Of a stretch of DNA of 38,068 nt, positions 1-6,867 are shown one piece after another; position 1 is the first letter of the stretch; each line of letters begins with the position of its first letter. The stretch is taken from the NCBI GenBank assembly GCA_017467305.1, contig JAFTSM010000056.1, forward strand, positions 1 through 38,068. The letters are read 5' to 3'. Source of the stretch: Candidatus Gastranaerophilales bacterium (GTDB taxonomy: Bacteria > Cyanobacteriota > Vampirovibrionia > Gastranaerophilales > Gastranaerophilaceae). A model generated the notes under the pieces. It saw only the letters and a list, made by a program, of their open reading frames with translations, was not told the origin of the DNA and made no database searches. Both the position numbers and the translations under genes were made by a program.

Positions 1-21
1 AAAATATTTTAAAAATAATGC

Positions 22-49
22 TTGACTTAATTTTTTCAGCACGTATTAT
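22..49 (+). promoter_or_regulatory. Promoter of tRNA-Val
   Basis: A -35 box TTGACT (22-27) and a -10 box TATTAT (44-49) are separated by 16 bases. The expected start of transcription is a few bases upstream of the mature tRNA 5' end at 62, as usual for a tRNA gene transcribed on its own. Confidence 0.7.
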
Positions 50-61
50 ATAAATTGTTGA

Positions 62-137
62 GGGCGTTTAGCTCAGTTGGTAGAGCGCCTCCCTTACAAG
101 GAGGATGTCAGGAGTTCAAGTCTCTTAACGCCCACCA
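62..137 (+). tRNA. tRNA-Val (anticodon TAC)
   Basis: A complete 76-nt cloverleaf is visible: the acceptor stem GGGCGTT pairs with AACGCCC, the D arm is GCTC/GAGC, the anticodon stem is CCTCC/GGAGG with loop CTTACAA, and the T loop is TTCAAGT. Bases 34-36 are TAC (95-97), which reads valine GUN codons. The 3' CCA is encoded (135-137), unlike in the tRNA-Ala gene further on. An imperfect second copy of the 3' end lies about 173 bp downstream. Confidence 0.96.
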
Positions 138-140
138 TAA
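123..140 (+). repeat. Direct repeat of tRNA-Val 3' end, copy 1 (inside the tRNA)
   Basis: These 18 bases, covering the 3' acceptor strand and CCA of tRNA-Val, are repeated exactly at 296-313. A weaker match continues into the A-rich start of each terminator. Duplicated tRNA 3' ends are the usual footprint of site-specific integration, but only about 170 bp separate the copies. Confidence 0.75.
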
Positions 141-169
141 AAAGGATTACTTCGGTAGTCCTTTTTTTA
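141..169 (+). terminator. Rho-independent terminator of tRNA-Val
   Basis: The stem GGATTAC/GTAGTCC (one G-U pair), closed by a stable TTCG loop, is followed by a run of seven T. It starts a few bases after the CCA end of the tRNA. Confidence 0.88.
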
Positions 170-295
170 TTATCTAAGTGGGCGAAAATCAACTTAAATG
201 AAGTTTCTTTTTGTTGAAAAGAAACTTCCAAGTCAGCACAAGGCATACTTGATTTGTAAGGTTCGGATTTCATATCCTCACTAACAAATCAAGCA

Positions 296-313
296 TCTTA
301 ACGCCCACCATAA
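296..313 (+). repeat. Direct repeat of tRNA-Val 3' end, copy 2
   Basis: Exact 18-base copy of 123-140, again followed by a terminator-like hairpin (318-340). No D arm or anticodon arm precedes it, so it is not a functional tRNA. Confidence 0.75.
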
Positions 314-317
314 GAAA

Positions 318-340
318 GGCCGAGGTTTTCGGTCTTTTTT
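318..340 (+). terminator. Terminator-like hairpin after the repeated tRNA end
   Basis: GGCCGA pairs with TCGGTC (one G-U pair) around a short loop and is followed directly by six T. It would end any transcript crossing the structured region at 178-310. Confidence 0.65.
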
Positions 341-360
341 ATTTTGCATTTTTTCTTCAA

Positions 361-393
361 ATGTTCACAAAATGTTCACAAAATGTTCACAAA
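361..393. repeat. Three tandem 11-bp repeats (ATGTTCACAAA)
   Basis: The octamer ATGTTCAC begins at 361, 372 and 383, so the period is 11 bases, about one helical turn, and all copies sit on one face of the DNA. The array lies about 33 bp upstream of the likely -35 box of the HigA-like gene. It may be a binding-site array for that regulator or another one; this is inferred from position only. Confidence 0.7.
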
Positions 394-425
394 AATTTTA
401 ATTTTTATTTTTCATTCCTATAAAG

Positions 426-454
426 TTGAATTTATCTTGTAAAATAAAGATAAT
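426..454 (+). promoter_or_regulatory. Likely promoter of the HigA-like gene
   Basis: TTGAAT (426-431) and GATAAT (449-454) are 17 bases apart. The start codon follows 36 bases after the -10, leaving room for the A-rich ribosome binding site. Confidence 0.5.
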
Positions 455-490
455 GTAGTTATATAATTAAGTACAAAAAAGGATTGTATA

Positions 491-787
491 GTGCCTAAAA
501 TTGAATGTACAACTGTTGGTAAAATGCTAAAAGAGGAGTTTATTGTTCCATTTAAACTTACACAAAATGCTTTAGCTAATGCTATATTTGTTCCGCCAAA
601 TAGAATACACCAAATTGTAAAAGGACAAAGAAGAATTACAGCTGATACTGACCTACGTTTAACAAAATTCTTTGGTCTATCTCAAGGTTATTTTTTGCGT
701 TATCAAGAAGATTGTGAACTTAGAATAGCTAGACGTGAAATTGCAGATGATATAGCCAAAATACAACCTATAAAGGCATTAGGATAA
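491..787 (+). CDS. HigA-family antitoxin-like XRE regulator (solitary)
   Basis: This 98-residue protein matches the HigA (VapI-like) antitoxin group of Cro/C1-type helix-turn-helix proteins. The HTH lies at roughly residues 20-50, with the family pattern of an LTQNALA-type helix, a PPNRI turn and ITADTDLRL, followed by a basic/acidic tail. It starts with GTG, preceded by AAAAAAGGA about 7 bases away. HigA proteins normally bind and neutralise HigB, an mRNA-cleaving toxin encoded just upstream, and repress their own promoter. No HigB-sized frame lies on either side: a tRNA is upstream and a terminator then opposite-strand genes are downstream. It may therefore be an orphan antitoxin or a free transcription factor. 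The upstream 11-bp repeats are possible operators. Confidence 0.85.
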   Translation: MPKIECTTVGKMLKEEFIVPFKLTQNALANAIFVPPNRIHQIVKGQRRITADTDLRLTKFFGLSQGYFLRYQEDCELRIARREIADDIAKIQPIKALG

Positions 788-806
788 GTTTAAACATTTA
801 TAATTA

Positions 807-844
807 GAACAAAGCAAGACCAATAATATAGTCTTGCTTTGTTC
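807..844. terminator. Terminator hairpin between converging genes
   Basis: A perfect 14-bp stem (GAACAAAGCAAGAC with its complement, 807-820 and 831-844) encloses a 10-base loop. It sits just after the HigA-like gene and before the end of the converging DUF1232 gene. The flanks are only moderately T-rich. Confidence 0.65.
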
Positions 845-908
845 ATCTTATTCAATATCATTCTATTAATTATTATTAGGTATATCTGTTATTTGTTTTG
901 GATGTCGT

Positions 909-1106
909 TTATTTCTTTCGCCACTTCATGTAAAGGTTAACTATGGCTGCTAAAGTAACGACAACATCATCTGCAATACCAATCAACGGTGTTACATCAA
1001 CAATAAAATCAACTGGTGATACATTATAAATTAATGCAAATATCACTAAAATAACGCTCAAATATTTACTAACTCTTTTATTTTTAGCTAATTTTTTTTC
1101 ATCCAT
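909..1106 (-). CDS. DUF1232 (YkvA-like) small membrane protein
   Basis: This 65-residue protein fits the DUF1232 family: one hydrophobic segment near residues 15-30, then the family core (SPVDF, VDVTPLIGIADD) and a second apolar stretch. Usual members have SP-D-x-IPD in this core; here the second part reads IVDV. The family's function is unknown; members are small inner-membrane proteins. The gene starts with ATG behind AAAGGTG and lies 37 bases after the unknown gene at 1144-2151, so both may share one transcript. A nearby ATG at 1102 is out of frame. Confidence 0.8.
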   Translation of the reverse strand: MDEKKLAKNKRVSKYLSVILVIFALIYNVSPVDFIVDVTPLIGIADDVVVTLAAIVNLYMKWRKK

Positions 1107-1143
1107 TACAGAACACCTTTATTCTTATTTCTTATATTCCACG

Positions 1144-2151
1144 TTATACAGATTTACCAACCCTTTTTGCACCCTTAAATGTTTGATAACTATTTGAAAT
1201 ATAATCAAGGCTTGGTTCTACAGTCTTTTTAATTACAACACGTTCAACAAAATCATCAATAGGTTTTGTCAAAAGAGCTAAAGCAACAAATCCACCTATA
1301 GATTTTACAATTTTACTATTCAACAACTGCCTATTATGATGTTCTTTTATAATACTTTTGGCAGCTTTACCCAAATACTTATCTTCTGGATATATTTTTC
1401 TGTATTCGCTCTGTATTTCTTGAAATTTTTTAAACAACTTTTTAGATAATTGTTTTGGCTTTTGATTTTTCATTAAACTTTCACGCATAGAAAATATTGT
1501 TTCGACTTGCTTTTCTGCATATTTTGCCAATTTTTTCTCGTTAGCAAAAGCTATTTTATCTTTGTTTTTAAAAGGATTAATTATATTTAAAAATTTTTTA
1601 GGTTTAGATAAAGTATAAAACTCACCCTTTGTATCTCTTGCTCTTGTTGTAATAGATTCTACAAAACCTTTTTTGTATCCATCTATATCATTAACGAATT
1701 TATGCAAACTCTTTGACTGCATATATTCTAGAGAATGTGAAATAACTTCTTCTCGTGCATTTAAGGTTAGTCCATTTTTTGTAAATGCACCTAGTGAAGA
1801 TGTTGTTTTTTGCCCCAGATGAACAGCTGCTGTAGGGAGAACAACACTAGACATTGCTTGAAAAACTGCTTGTTTTACCCCTCTTCGAGCACTCGGCTTA
1901 TATGAGGTTTCTTCATTTTTATATTTATCATAAATATCAGCACCAAAATACATAAGTGCTGGAGCCCAAAGAGCTGTTCCTACTTTAGGATACATTACTC
2001 CAATCACAGCACCAATTTCATTTGAAAAAGCCAAACCTTTTAAAGGCCATGAAAGTAATGGATCTTTATACTTTTTTTCACTATTCTTAAAAGAAGGTGC
2101 AACAACAGAACTACTACGCACTTTTAAAGTGTAATTGTTAGATATATTCAT
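1144..2151 (-). CDS. Unknown protein with hydrophobic segments and an N-terminal SFKN motif
   Basis: I do not recognise a family for this 335-residue protein. The first 30 residues are polar and include PSFKN, which resembles the short N-terminal SFKG-type motif of the calpain-like proteins at the right end of the window. Two apolar segments follow at about residues 40-70 (GAVIGVMYP and ALWAPALMYFG), a weaker one at about 95-115, and another near residues 285-300 (GGFVALALL). The middle is long, lysine-rich and likely helical. There is no classical signal peptide. A clear GGGG ribosome binding site lies 6 bases before the ATG. It could be a membrane-associated, lineage-specific protein. Confidence 0.75.
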   Translation of the reverse strand: MNISNNYTLKVRSSSVVAPSFKNSEKKYKDPLLSWPLKGLAFSNEIGAVIGVMYPKVGTALWAPALMYFGADIYDKYKNEETSYKPSARRGVKQAVFQAMSSVVLPTAAVHLGQKTTSSLGAFTKNGLTLNAREEVISHSLEYMQSKSLHKFVNDIDGYKKGFVESITTRARDTKGEFYTLSKPKKFLNIINPFKNKDKIAFANEKKLAKYAEKQVETIFSMRESLMKNQKPKQLSKKLFKKFQEIQSEYRKIYPEDKYLGKAAKSIIKEHHNRQLLNSKIVKSIGGFVALALLTKPIDDFVERVVIKKTVEPSLDYISNSYQTFKGAKRVGKSV

Positions 2152-2306
2152 TAAAACCCCTATTTACTTGACCAATATTCTAAATATTCATTCCCAAGTA
2201 TCTATAATCTATCATAAACAAAATAAAAAATAATCACTTATTTTTAATGACCAAATCTGTCGCAATTTAAATTTATTATATGGACAAAGGAAAGGGAATT
2301 TACAAC

Positions 2307-2642
2307 ATGAACAAACAATTAAAAAAAGGGGACATCGTTAGAGTTATCATCTCTGCTTCAAAAATGAACTTGAAAGAAACAGAAAACCAGTTTGATGAAA
2401 ATTTTGAATATCGTATTGATATTTCATATCATCTAAACAATGAGAAAGAATCATTTATCGATACATCTTATTCAATAGGTTCAGACTTTGCTAATGAGAT
2501 ATTCCTAGATGATGAATTATTAACTGATGTTGAAATGCAAATGAAAGAATATGGCGTAAAAAAATATTCTATTTTAAAAACTAACGTTAATACTATTGAA
2601 GGTTACGGCAAACAACAAATTAAAATAATTGAAATGGTATAA
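2307..2642 (+). CDS. Small unknown protein (111 aa)
   Basis: Not recognised. The protein is soluble, alternates strand-like and helical stretches, begins with KKGDIVRV (reminiscent of small beta-barrel folds) and has no cysteine or membrane segment. An upstream in-frame ATG at 2280 would add 9 residues, but it touches a TATTAT -10-like box (2274-2279) and has no ribosome binding site. The ATG at 2307 has AAAGGAAAGGG about 9 bases before it, so 2307 is preferred. The gene stands alone and ends in a strong terminator. Confidence 0.75.
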   Translation: MNKQLKKGDIVRVIISASKMNLKETENQFDENFEYRIDISYHLNNEKESFIDTSYSIGSDFANEIFLDDELLTDVEMQMKEYGVKKYSILKTNVNTIEGYGKQQIKIIEMV

Positions 2643-2649
2643 ACAAAAT

Positions 2650-2677
2650 AAAAAGGACATCTAATGATGTCCTTTTT
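2650..2677 (+). terminator. Rho-independent terminator
   Basis: GGACATC (2655-2661) pairs with GATGTCC (2666-2672) around TAAT, with a five-A run before and a five-T run after. It ends the small unknown gene and, read from the other strand, also serves tRNA-Ala, whose 3' end is at 2682. Confidence 0.88.
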
Positions 2678-2681
2678 ATTT

Positions 2682-2754
2682 TGGAGGATAGGAGATTCGA
2701 ACTCCTGACCCCCTGCGTGCAAAGCAGGTGCTCTACCAGCTGAGCTAATCCCCC
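2682..2754 (-). tRNA. tRNA-Ala (anticodon TGC)
   Basis: On the minus strand the cloverleaf reads acceptor GGGGGAT with ATCCTCC, D arm GCTC/GAGC, anticodon stem CCTGC/GCAGG with loop TTTGCAC, and T loop TTCGAAT. Bases 34-36 are TGC (complement of 2719-2721), reading alanine GCN codons. Length is 73 nt and no CCA is encoded, so it must be added after transcription. Confidence 0.96.
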
Positions 2755-2791
2755 ACTTGGGTTTGTTTTAGGTTTTATCCCTTCCACACAA

Positions 2792-2822
2792 ATTATAGTA
2801 TCACGTCATAAATTTAAGTCAA
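2792..2822 (-). promoter_or_regulatory. Promoter of tRNA-Ala
   Basis: On the minus strand TTGACT (2817-2822) is followed by TATAAT (2792-2797) with a long 19-base spacer; an overlapping TACTAT gives a 16-base spacer. It faces the tRNA-Ala gene. Confidence 0.6.
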
Positions 2823-2883
2823 CTACTTTTTTGAAAAAAATTTATTTACTTTTTATTTTAATATTTTTTGTAATAATCTAACC

Positions 2884-3255
2884 ATGAGATATAATAAAAT
2901 AATGTTTGATAAATTGTTCAAAAAGAATATACAACATAACAAGATTTTGATGCTTAATGCACCAAGTTTCAATATTTATCTACAGTATCCTTATCTCTCT
3001 GTACCTCTACTTACTGGGCAGTTACAAAAATTTGGATTTAATGTCTATACTAAAGATTTTGCTTTTGATTTTTTTCTGATTTATCTCAAGAAAAATATAT
3101 CAAAAAAATTTATAATAAAATCAAAAAACTTCAAAAAAAATATGGAAATTCTTATCAAACCGAATTTGAAAAAATATTCAATCTATATAAATCTATTAAA
3201 AAAAACATTACTAATTCCTCGAACATTGATGAAATTAACAAGATTTCTTTATTAA
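2884..3255 (+). CDS. N-terminal fragment of the disrupted radical SAM gene
   Basis: This open stretch holds the B12-binding-like N-terminus for about 63 residues. It then runs on in the wrong frame after the T7 run at 3069-3075, giving a lysine-rich, meaningless tail before stopping. As it stands it would make a truncated, non-catalytic product. Confidence 0.45.
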   Translation: MRYNKIMFDKLFKKNIQHNKILMLNAPSFNIYLQYPYLSVPLLTGQLQKFGFNVYTKDFAFDFFLIYLKKNISKKFIIKSKNFKKNMEILIKPNLKKYSIYINLLKKTLLIPRTLMKLTRFLY

Positions 3256-3592
3256 CTTTTTCTAATTTCCCTTATTCTTTTTTTTACAAATATATTTACT
3301 CTAAATCAAATAATTCTCAAAATATTCCAACTAATGACTTCTTTTCCAATTATAATATTAACTTTTATCTGGAATTTTTAGAAGAAAAAATAAAAACTCT
3401 TCCTTCTGACGTTGATATTATCTGTATTTCTAAAGTTCCTGATTTTGAATTGACTGCTATCTTAACTTTAGCAAAATTATTAAAAGAAAAATATAAAACG
3501 AAAAAATTGTATTAGGTGGATATTGGTTTTCTTTCATTGCTGACGAATTATTAGAACATCCCGAGTTTTTTGATATTTTTTGCGATTACATA

Positions 3593-4579
3593 ATGATTGG
3601 TGATGGTGAAAATTCTTTAATAGAACTTATAGAACACATTTATGCACAAAGAGACATTAATGAAGTTTCTAACGTTATTTACAAGAACAAAAACAATGAG
3701 ATTATCAAAAATGACTTTTTTTCTCCTGTTAATATTAATCTTGTTCAACCTGCTGATTATTCTGACTACGACCTTTCGAATTGCAAAACTATCTCTATGA
3801 TGTTATCTAAAGGTTGTTATTGGGGAAAATGCAAATTTTGTTCATACAACTACAAAAAAAATTTCCAAATTAAAACTATAGATAACGCAATTAACGAAAT
3901 TAAGCATTATATTGCAGAATATGATGTAAAACACATTTCTTTCATTGATGACGCTATTCCGCCCGAATATTACAATAAATTAGTGGCTGCACTCATAAAA
4001 AATAACATTAATATATCATTTGATTCATATGCAATCTTTGATAAGGGGTTTACAAAAGAAGTACTTGCTAATTGTAAGAAAGCAGGTATTTCAAAATTAA
4101 CTTGGGGACTAGAAACTCATTCTAAACAAGTTTTCGATTATATTTCCAAAAGTGGTTGTTTTGAAGCAAAAAGTGAAATTTTAAAAAATGCACATACTGT
4201 AGGAATTTATAATGAAATAAATGTTATGGAAAAACTACCTAATGAAAAACATGAAGACCTAATACAAACGGTAAAATTCATATATGATAACATTGATTAC
4301 ATCGATGATATGACTATTCAAAAGTTTCGACTTCGTGTTGGGTCTGAATTTGCACAAAATCCAGAATTATATAACTTAAATATCATTGAAAAAAAGTCAC
4401 TTGATTTATACTATGAATTTTCTAATAATAACTCAAATATCACAGAAAATACGTCCTTTTGCAACGAAATAAATAATAAAATAAATAAAAATAGAACTTC
4501 TCAAAATGCATATAAAAGAGAAATTATTAGACTCGAAGCTACAAAATATTTAGAAGAATTTGCTCCAAATTTACTATAA
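3593..4579 (+). CDS. Radical SAM core fragment of the disrupted gene
   Basis: The longest intact piece (up to 328 residues from ATG 3593; the frame is open back to 3506) carries the radical SAM core. GDGE marks the end of the B12-binding part. The iron-sulfur motif is SKGCYWGKCKFCSY, that is C-x4-C-x2-C, one residue longer than the canonical C-x3-C-x2-C and of the form seen in some B12-binding radical SAM groups. It is followed by HISFIDDAIPPEYY and LTWGLETHS. Without the N-terminal parts it would lack most of the cobalamin domain. The substrate is unknown. It converges with the TPR gene, ending 14 bases before it. Confidence 0.65.
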   Translation: MIGDGENSLIELIEHIYAQRDINEVSNVIYKNKNNEIIKNDFFSPVNINLVQPADYSDYDLSNCKTISMMLSKGCYWGKCKFCSYNYKKNFQIKTIDNAINEIKHYIAEYDVKHISFIDDAIPPEYYNKLVAALIKNNINISFDSYAIFDKGFTKEVLANCKKAGISKLTWGLETHSKQVFDYISKSGCFEAKSEILKNAHTVGIYNEINVMEKLPNEKHEDLIQTVKFIYDNIDYIDDMTIQKFRLRVGSEFAQNPELYNLNIIEKKSLDLYYEFSNNNSNITENTSFCNEINNKINKNRTSQNAYKREIIRLEATKYLEEFAPNLL

Positions 4580-4593
4580 AACATATATTTAAG

Positions 4594-6372
4594 CTAAATA
4601 TAAGCTTTAAGTTGATTAGATAATTTTTCTCTATCATCTTTAGAAAAATTTTTCAGTGCTGATTTTAACAAATCCTTTGCAGTGCGTTTTTTACCTATCT
4701 TAAATAAAAAGTCAGCATATTCACTAACATACATCATATTTGTTGGGGCTATTCTTTTTAATAGAGAATAGCATACAATGGCATTTTCATTATCTCCCAT
4801 ATTTTCACAGCACTTAGCCATATAATACCTATATTCTGGAGTAGAAATATCCATACTAGCTGCTTCTTTGAAGTAAGAATACGCATCCTCATAATTTTTT
4901 AAATGATAATAACATTCTGCTATTTTTGAATAAAATTGTGTATTTTTAGGATTAATAGAAACTGCAATTTTATAATAATTAATTGCTTCTTCCCATTTCA
5001 ATTTTTTATAATTCGCTTCTGCTAATATTTCATATGCTTCAACTGAATTTTTATCCAATTTTAAAGACTCAGATATATTTTCAATTGCTTGTTCATAATT
5101 TTGTTTTATCAAATTAATTCTTGCACGTAATAAATATGCTTGAATATACTTTGGATTTATTTTTATTATTTCATCGCATATATTTTGTGATTTTTCGTAC
5201 TCAGACACATTAAAATATAATTTGGCAATTTGATATTTATATTCAAAAGAAGTAGGATTTAGTTCCACAGCTTTTTTAATTGCAAGCAAAGCCTTTTCCC
5301 AAACATTCAACGTTGAATAATAATAAGATATTGAATAATACGAAAAATCATCCAAACCTTCTTCTTTATACATCACATCAATATATCTTCCAGCTTGTGT
5401 AACATCATTTTTTTCTACAAGAAGAATTATCTTCAAAGAAATCGCTTGAATATTGTTTTCATCAATAGATAATATAAAATCTACTAACTTCATCGCTAAA
5501 TCATATTTTGAATTCATGTAATACAAATACGCCAACGCATAGTTATAAACAATATTATTTGGTTCAATAGAAATAGCTTTACAATACGCTTCTTCAGCTT
5601 CTTTAAAGAACCCTTTTATTGAAAAATTTACAGCTATTTTAAAATAGTACAATGAATTTTGTGGATTATTTTTTATTGCATAAGAATAATACTTTAATGA
5701 ATTATCATAATTTCCTTTTAAATAGTATATTTCAGCCAATAAATATAATATTTTATCGTTTTCAGCATATTTTAAAAGATTCAAAACTATCTTTTCTGCA
5801 TCAACTAATTCACCTTTTTTAAAATAGATTTCAGCGAGTTTTGCGCCAGCTTCCACATTTGAATTATCAACTTCAAACGATTTTTCATAGTATTCTTCAG
5901 CCAAACTAACTTTTTCTAATTTTTCGTACGCTAACGCAACATAATACAAATTAACACTAGAACTTAAATTATTTGAATGTAAATTAAAATAGCTAATAAT
6001 TTTTGAATAATCTTTTTTTATTTCACATATAGAAAATAATTCTTCAGCAACCAATTCTGTATTAAAGGTTGTTTGATATAGTTCATCTAAAATATTTAAT
6101 GCTTTATCATATTCTTTTAAGCTTTTTAACAACAAAGCATAATTAAATTTAACCAAATAATTTGTTTGATTTTGAGAAATTATCTGTTCATAAAAACTAA
6201 AAGCTCTATCATACTGGCATAATTTAGCATATAAATCAGCCAATTCTGACATTATTTCAACAATTTCATTGTCTAATGCCAGTGCTTTATAAAAGAAGTC
6301 TATAGCCTCTTTATAATCACCATTTTCTTTGTATTCAAATGCTTTTTTTATATAACTGGTCAAACTATCCAT
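4594..6372 (-). CDS. TPR-repeat protein (592 aa)
   Basis: The protein is almost entirely tetratricopeptide repeats: about sixteen 34-residue units with the usual pattern of an A-x3-Y-x3-G-x-Y-x2-A helix pair and asparagine-proline (N-P) ends. It has no signal peptide, membrane segment or catalytic domain, so it is probably a cytosolic scaffold or ligand-binding superhelix. It lies 48 bases downstream of an XRE regulator on the same strand and faces away from the ATP-grasp/peptide operon. A helix-turn-helix next to TPR repeats recalls RRNPP peptide-sensing regulators, where both sit in one protein; here they would be split. That link is speculative. Confidence 0.85.
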   Translation of the reverse strand: MDSLTSYIKKAFEYKENGDYKEAIDFFYKALALDNEIVEIMSELADLYAKLCQYDRAFSFYEQIISQNQTNYLVKFNYALLLKSLKEYDKALNILDELYQTTFNTELVAEELFSICEIKKDYSKIISYFNLHSNNLSSSVNLYYVALAYEKLEKVSLAEEYYEKSFEVDNSNVEAGAKLAEIYFKKGELVDAEKIVLNLLKYAENDKILYLLAEIYYLKGNYDNSLKYYSYAIKNNPQNSLYYFKIAVNFSIKGFFKEAEEAYCKAISIEPNNIVYNYALAYLYYMNSKYDLAMKLVDFILSIDENNIQAISLKIILLVEKNDVTQAGRYIDVMYKEEGLDDFSYYSISYYYSTLNVWEKALLAIKKAVELNPTSFEYKYQIAKLYFNVSEYEKSQNICDEIIKINPKYIQAYLLRARINLIKQNYEQAIENISESLKLDKNSVEAYEILAEANYKKLKWEEAINYYKIAVSINPKNTQFYSKIAECYYHLKNYEDAYSYFKEAASMDISTPEYRYYMAKCCENMGDNENAIVCYSLLKRIAPTNMMYVSEYADFLFKIGKKRTAKDLLKSALKNFSKDDREKLSNQLKAYI

Positions 6373-6420
6373 ATGTTCATTATATTTTTAATAACTAAAT
6401 TAGTAAAGCAAATATTATAT

Positions 6421-6729
6421 CTATTTTTTCAATGAAGAATATATTCTATACAATAATTCAACATCAACCTTTTCTTCTTGAATAGAAAGAAGAAGTTCCT
6501 CTTTTTTCACAGCTACAGTTTCTAAATGTTCAAAATCAAACAAATCCTTATACGAAACATTTAATGCTTTTGATAAATTTTCCAAAGTTTCAGCACTAAC
6601 AAAATTAACACCACACTCAATCTTGCTCAAGTTTCTTTCTCCAATACCAAGCAACTCAGCAAGCATTTCTTGCGTATAATTTTTACGCAATCTCAACTCT
6701 TTAATTCTTTTACCAAATAATTTTTTCAT
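6421..6729 (-). CDS. XRE-family helix-turn-helix regulator
   Basis: A 102-residue DNA-binding protein: the Cro/C1-type HTH covers residues 6-65 (RIKELRLRKNYTQEMLAEL, then LGIGERNLSKIECG and LENLSKALNVS), followed by a short helical tail that may dimerise. It starts with ATG behind AAGG. It is divergent from the ATP-grasp operon and shares with it a 138-bp spacer rich in AGGA/TCCT inverted repeats, so it is the natural candidate repressor of that operon and of itself. The TPR gene follows on the same strand. Confidence 0.85.
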   Translation of the reverse strand: MKKLFGKRIKELRLRKNYTQEMLAELLGIGERNLSKIECGVNFVSAETLENLSKALNVSYKDLFDFEHLETVAVKKEELLLSIQEEKVDVELLYRIYSSLKK

Positions 6730-6776
6730 AATACTACCTTAATATTTTATGTTAGTTTCTTTGTAACAATAAGGAA

Positions 6777-6794
6777 CTAAAAGACTCCTTTTAG
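6777..6794. promoter_or_regulatory. Inverted repeat upstream of the -35 (possible operator)
   Basis: CTAAAAG (6777-6783) and CTTTTAG (6788-6794) form a perfect 7-bp inverted repeat around four bases. It overlaps TCCTTTTAGGA (6786-6796), another small palindrome, and ends just before the -35 box at 6797. Confidence 0.45.
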
Positions 6795-6796
6795 GA

Positions 6797-6825
6797 TTGA
6801 CAGAGAGTTTTACAAGACGTATAAT
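6797..6825 (+). promoter_or_regulatory. Consensus sigma-70 promoter of the ATP-grasp/peptide operon
   Basis: TTGACA (6797-6802) and TATAAT (6820-6825) are both perfect consensus hexamers with the ideal 17-base spacer. It is the strongest promoter match in the window, which suggests high expression unless held by a repressor. Confidence 0.85.
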
Positions 6826-6828
6826 AAG

Positions 6829-6843
6829 TTAGGAAGTTCCTAA
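6829..6843. promoter_or_regulatory. 15-bp palindrome at the transcription start (likely operator)
   Basis: TTAGGAA-G-TTCCTAA is a perfect palindrome with one central base, placed 3 bases after the -10 box and so covering the expected +1. A protein bound here would block the promoter. The neighbouring divergent XRE protein is the obvious candidate; this is inference. Confidence 0.6.
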
Positions 6844-6867
6844 AAAGACTAGTTGAGAAGAATAAAA

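Larger units (their letters stand above)
178..340 (+). ncRNA. Candidate structured RNA, or scar, carrying a copy of the tRNA-Val 3' end
   Basis: This stretch has no open frame but strong secondary structure. GTGGGCG (178-184) can pair with CGCCCAC (302-308). Inside lie a perfect 12-bp hairpin (200-211 with 217-228, loop TGTTG) and a second stem of 10 perfect pairs (248-257 with 284-293) that contains a small GGAT/ATCC hairpin. Bases 296-313 repeat 18 bases of the tRNA-Val 3' end, including the CCA (123-140). A terminator-like GGCCGA/TCGGTC stem plus T run follows at 318-340. Readings: a small structured RNA read through from the tRNA promoter, the remnant of a second tRNA gene, or an attachment-site scar. 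No promoter of its own was found. Confidence 0.35.
2884..4579 (+). pseudogene. B12-binding-type radical SAM protein, disrupted by two frameshifts
   Basis: One gene is spread over three reading frames. The first piece (from ATG 2884) has a cobalamin-binding-like start (ILMLNAPSF, then VPLLTGQLQKFGFNVYTKDFAFDFF). After the T7 run at 3069-3075 the sensible sequence continues one frame over and stays open to a TAG at 3513. After the A6 run at 3501-3506 it moves one more frame, into IVLGGYWFSFIADELLEHP and the radical SAM core. Both shifts have the same sign and each is explained by one lost base, so the intact gene would encode about 565 residues. This may be a true pseudogene, phase variation in homopolymers, or homopolymer sequencing error. 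Confidence 0.75.

Noticed and set aside
178..310. A second tRNA gene ending in the repeated CCACCA
   Set aside because: Only the 3' acceptor part matches; there is no D arm, anticodon arm or T loop at the right distances, so it is listed as a repeat/structured region instead.
123..313. Integrated mobile element at tRNA-Val
   Set aside because: The two 18-base copies are only about 173 bp apart and no integrase or phage-like gene is nearby; at most a scar.
361..393. CRISPR-like array
   Set aside because: Three 11-bp units with no spacers are far too short and directly tandem; better read as phased binding sites.
2280..2306. Earlier start for the small unknown gene
   Set aside because: The ATG at 2280 touches a TATTAT -10-like box and lacks a ribosome binding site, while AAAGGAAAGGG is correctly placed for the ATG at 2307.
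3069..3506. Programmed ribosomal frameshifting in the radical SAM gene
   Set aside because: Neither run is a classical X-XXY-YYZ slippery site with a following hairpin that I can see, and two such events would be needed; mutation, phase variation or sequencing error is simpler.
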